Assembly (NCBI GenBank): GCA_046299555.1
Contig: JBKBHS010000004.1
Location: 124,001-188,000 of the forward strand
DNA: 64,000 bases
Direction: 5' to 3'
Source of the DNA: CALKJP01 sp046299555
GTDB taxonomy: Bacteria > Bacteroidota > Bacteroidia > JACCXN01
The notes under the pieces are model-generated. The model saw nothing but the letters and a program-made list of their open reading frames with translations, was not told where the DNA came from and made no database searches. Position numbers and translations under genes: made by a program. Positions 63,082-64,000 of this stretch are shown here, piece by piece; the stretch's first letter is position 1, and every line of letters starts with the position of its first letter.

Positions 63082-63156
63082 CTAAATAATTGAGGCCTTT
63101 TGGCAGTTTAGCTAACAATAAAAAGTTTTAGCTTGTTTTTAATTAAGCAATAAATT

Positions 63157-63187
63157 TTTGTGTTATTGTAACCATTTTATATATTTG
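63157..63187 (+). promoter_or_regulatory. Promoter of the ECF sigma factor gene
   Basis: TTTG (63157-63160), 19 bases, TATATTTG (63180-63187): an exact match to the Bacteroidota housekeeping promoter with ideal spacing. Start of transcription near 63193, giving a leader of about 90 bases that contains two SD-like sequences. Confidence 0.75.
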
Positions 63188-63213
63188 GCGTTATAAAAGC
63201 TTAAAATTTATAT

Positions 63214-63220
63214 AAGGAGG
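63214..63220 (+). promoter_or_regulatory. Extra Shine-Dalgarno-like site in the sigma leader
   Basis: AAGGAGG, 64 bases before the sigma ATG. No ATG, GTG or TTG follows at a suitable distance, only CTG with 2-base spacing and a stop four codons on. It could be a standby or decoy site for 30S subunits. Confidence 0.5.
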
Positions 63221-63271
63221 AACTGCCTATCGAATAACAACTTTACTTTTTTAATTAAATATTTTATTAAA

Positions 63272-63279
63272 AAAGGAGG
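63272..63279 (+). promoter_or_regulatory. Strong Shine-Dalgarno before the ECF sigma gene
   Basis: AAAGGAGG ends 5 bases before the ATG at 63285, a strong anti-SD match in a genome that hardly uses SDs. Confidence 0.75.
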
Positions 63280-63284
63280 TTGTT

Positions 63285-63863
63285 ATGGACCAGTTCAATG
63301 ATCAAGAACTTATCGAAAAGTTCATTAAGGGAGAAAATTCAGCGCTTGAAATATTGCTTAAACGCTATAAGCGAAAACTTTTTACCTATATCTATCATCA
63401 AGTAAGAGATCAGTCAGTTGCACAAGATATTTTTCAAGAAACCTTTTTTAAAATAATTACTACTTTAAAAAAGGGTTCGTATAACGAAGAAGGTAAATTT
63501 TTGCCATGGGCTGCCCGTATTGCGCATAACCTAATTATAGATTATTTCAGAGCTAAAAAGAAATATCCTCAATTTGACGGGGGAGATGAATTTGATATTT
63601 TTTCTGTATTGCCATTGCGTCAAGGAAATATGGAAGATAAAATGGTAAAAATGCAGATTAAAAAAGATTTGCGTGAATTAATTAGAAAATTACCATTTGA
63701 TCAAAGAGAGGTTGTGATTATGAGGCTCTATAAAGATATGAGTTTTAAAGAAATTGCAGATGTTACTAATGTAAGCATTAATACAGCTTTAGGAAGAATG
63801 CGCTATGCTTTAATAAATCTAAGAAAAATGATTGAAGAGAAAAATTTAGTTTTAACAAAATAG
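63285..63863 (+). CDS. ECF-type RNA polymerase sigma factor
   Basis: A 192-residue sigma-70 family factor with regions 2 and 4 only. Region 2 has SVAQDIFQETFFKIITTLKK and the PWAARIAHNLIIDYFRAKKK helix; region 4 (about 132-180) has REVVIMRLYKDMSFKEIAD and NVSINTALGRMRYAL, the helix-turn-helix reading the -35. No adjacent anti-sigma is inside the window, although a gene starts about 100 bases after its terminator hairpin. Its leader carries two SD-like motifs and its promoter is of the housekeeping type, so control is probably at translation. The regulon is unknown. Confidence 0.92.
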   Translation: MDQFNDQELIEKFIKGENSALEILLKRYKRKLFTYIYHQVRDQSVAQDIFQETFFKIITTLKKGSYNEEGKFLPWAARIAHNLIIDYFRAKKKYPQFDGGDEFDIFSVLPLRQGNMEDKMVKMQIKKDLRELIRKLPFDQREVVIMRLYKDMSFKEIADVTNVSINTALGRMRYALINLRKMIEEKNLVLTK

Positions 63864-63891
63864 GTATAATTCAATTTTTAAAATTTATTGT

Positions 63892-63932
63892 AGCGGAATA
63901 TTAAGTGATAAAACTTTAATTATTCCGCTTTT
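63892..63932 (+). terminator. Hairpin terminator after the sigma factor gene
   Basis: AGCGGAATA (63892-63900) pairs perfectly with TATTCCGCT (63921-63929) around 20 bases that can pair further (ATTAAG/CTTTAAT with a bulge), followed by TTTTC. Likely the end of the sigma transcript. Confidence 0.65.
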
Positions 63933-63959
63933 CATGTTTAATTAGATAATTTATAGTGT

Positions 63960-64000
63960 ATGAAATATCCAATCTTAAATTGTATAATAATTTTTACCTT
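63960..64000 (+). CDS. Start of a further gene, cut by the window edge
   Basis: An ATG at 63960 opens a frame MKYPILNCIIIFTL that runs to the window end. It reads like the beginning of a signal peptide or membrane helix. It follows the sigma factor terminator. Only 13 codons are available, so neither the reading frame nor the function is secure. Confidence 0.35.
   Translation, partial: MKYPILNCIIIFT

Noticed and set aside
63214..63240. Short leader peptide before the sigma gene
   Set aside because: The only possible start is CTG too close to the SD, with a stop after four codons; not supported.

Overview
The window is about 64 kb of AT-rich chromosome from a member of the Bacteroidota, most likely class Bacteroidia. 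Several independent signs agree: type IX secretion (T9SS) sorting domains of both type A and type B, a TonB-dependent receptor with a carboxypeptidase-regulatory-like N-terminus, Bacteroidota-typical families such as DUF3467 and DUF5606, promoters of the TTTG-N19/20-TAnnTTTG kind, and near absence of Shine-Dalgarno (SD) sequences before genes. I cannot place it to genus from sequence alone; the family could be Chitinophagales- or Sphingobacteriales-like.

Layout. 1-4.9 kb: the 3' end of a sodium symporter with a tiny accessory protein, a helix-hairpin-helix protein, apt, an acyl-CoA dehydrogenase, rpsU, a XerC/D recombinase and hpf. 4.9-18.2 kb: the core information-processing block, with a strong promoter, tRNA-Thr(TGT), tRNA-Tyr, tRNA-Gly, tRNA-Thr(GGT), tuf, tRNA-Trp, secE, nusG, rplK, rplA, rplJ, rplL, rpoB, rpoC, ended by a strong terminator; perfect hairpins punctuate the intergenic gaps. 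18.4-22.2 kb: DUF3467, bcp, recA, dnaX. 22.3-26.2 kb: a tandem array of three T9SS type-B secreted proteins separated by a repeated spacer, with the decayed tail of a type-A cargo gene trapped inside. 26.3-31.2 kb (minus): lpxH-like phosphatase, a large M1 peptidase and a TlpA-like lipoprotein in one operon. 31.3-36.7 kb: a PhyH-like dioxygenase, a polytopic membrane protein, an SDR, an amidohydrolase lipoprotein and a CAP protein. 36.7-41.4 kb: purK, purE and two outer-membrane-type proteins. 41.4-49.3 kb (minus): M3 peptidase, DUF5606 protein and two T9SS-exported subtilisin-like proteases. 49.3-58.1 kb: accessory region with a lone HsdR_N-like nuclease domain, a TonB receptor, a one-polypeptide restriction-modification enzyme, an IS200-like transposase with REP palindromes, and two composite tandem-repeat islands. 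58.1-63.1 kb (minus): histone-deacetylase-like hydrolase, bioB, uvrA. 63.2-64 kb: an ECF sigma factor and the first codons of a further gene.

How it fits together. The left third is housekeeping transcription and translation. The rest is dominated by cell-surface and secreted functions (at least five T9SS cargoes, secreted or lipoprotein enzymes, outer-membrane barrels) and a patch of DNA defence and mobility genes.

The observations I consider most worth following are: (1) two intergenic islands with the same ordered architecture of a 7-bp, then an 8-bp, then a 10-bp tandem repeat; (2) a small set of genes (rpsU, hpf, an ECF sigma factor) with strong SD sequences in a genome that otherwise lacks them, suggesting an SD-dependent regulon tied to bS21 and ribosome state; (3) the mosaic type-B array with a variable N-terminal cassette. 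Promoter, terminator and regulatory calls rest on motif reading only.
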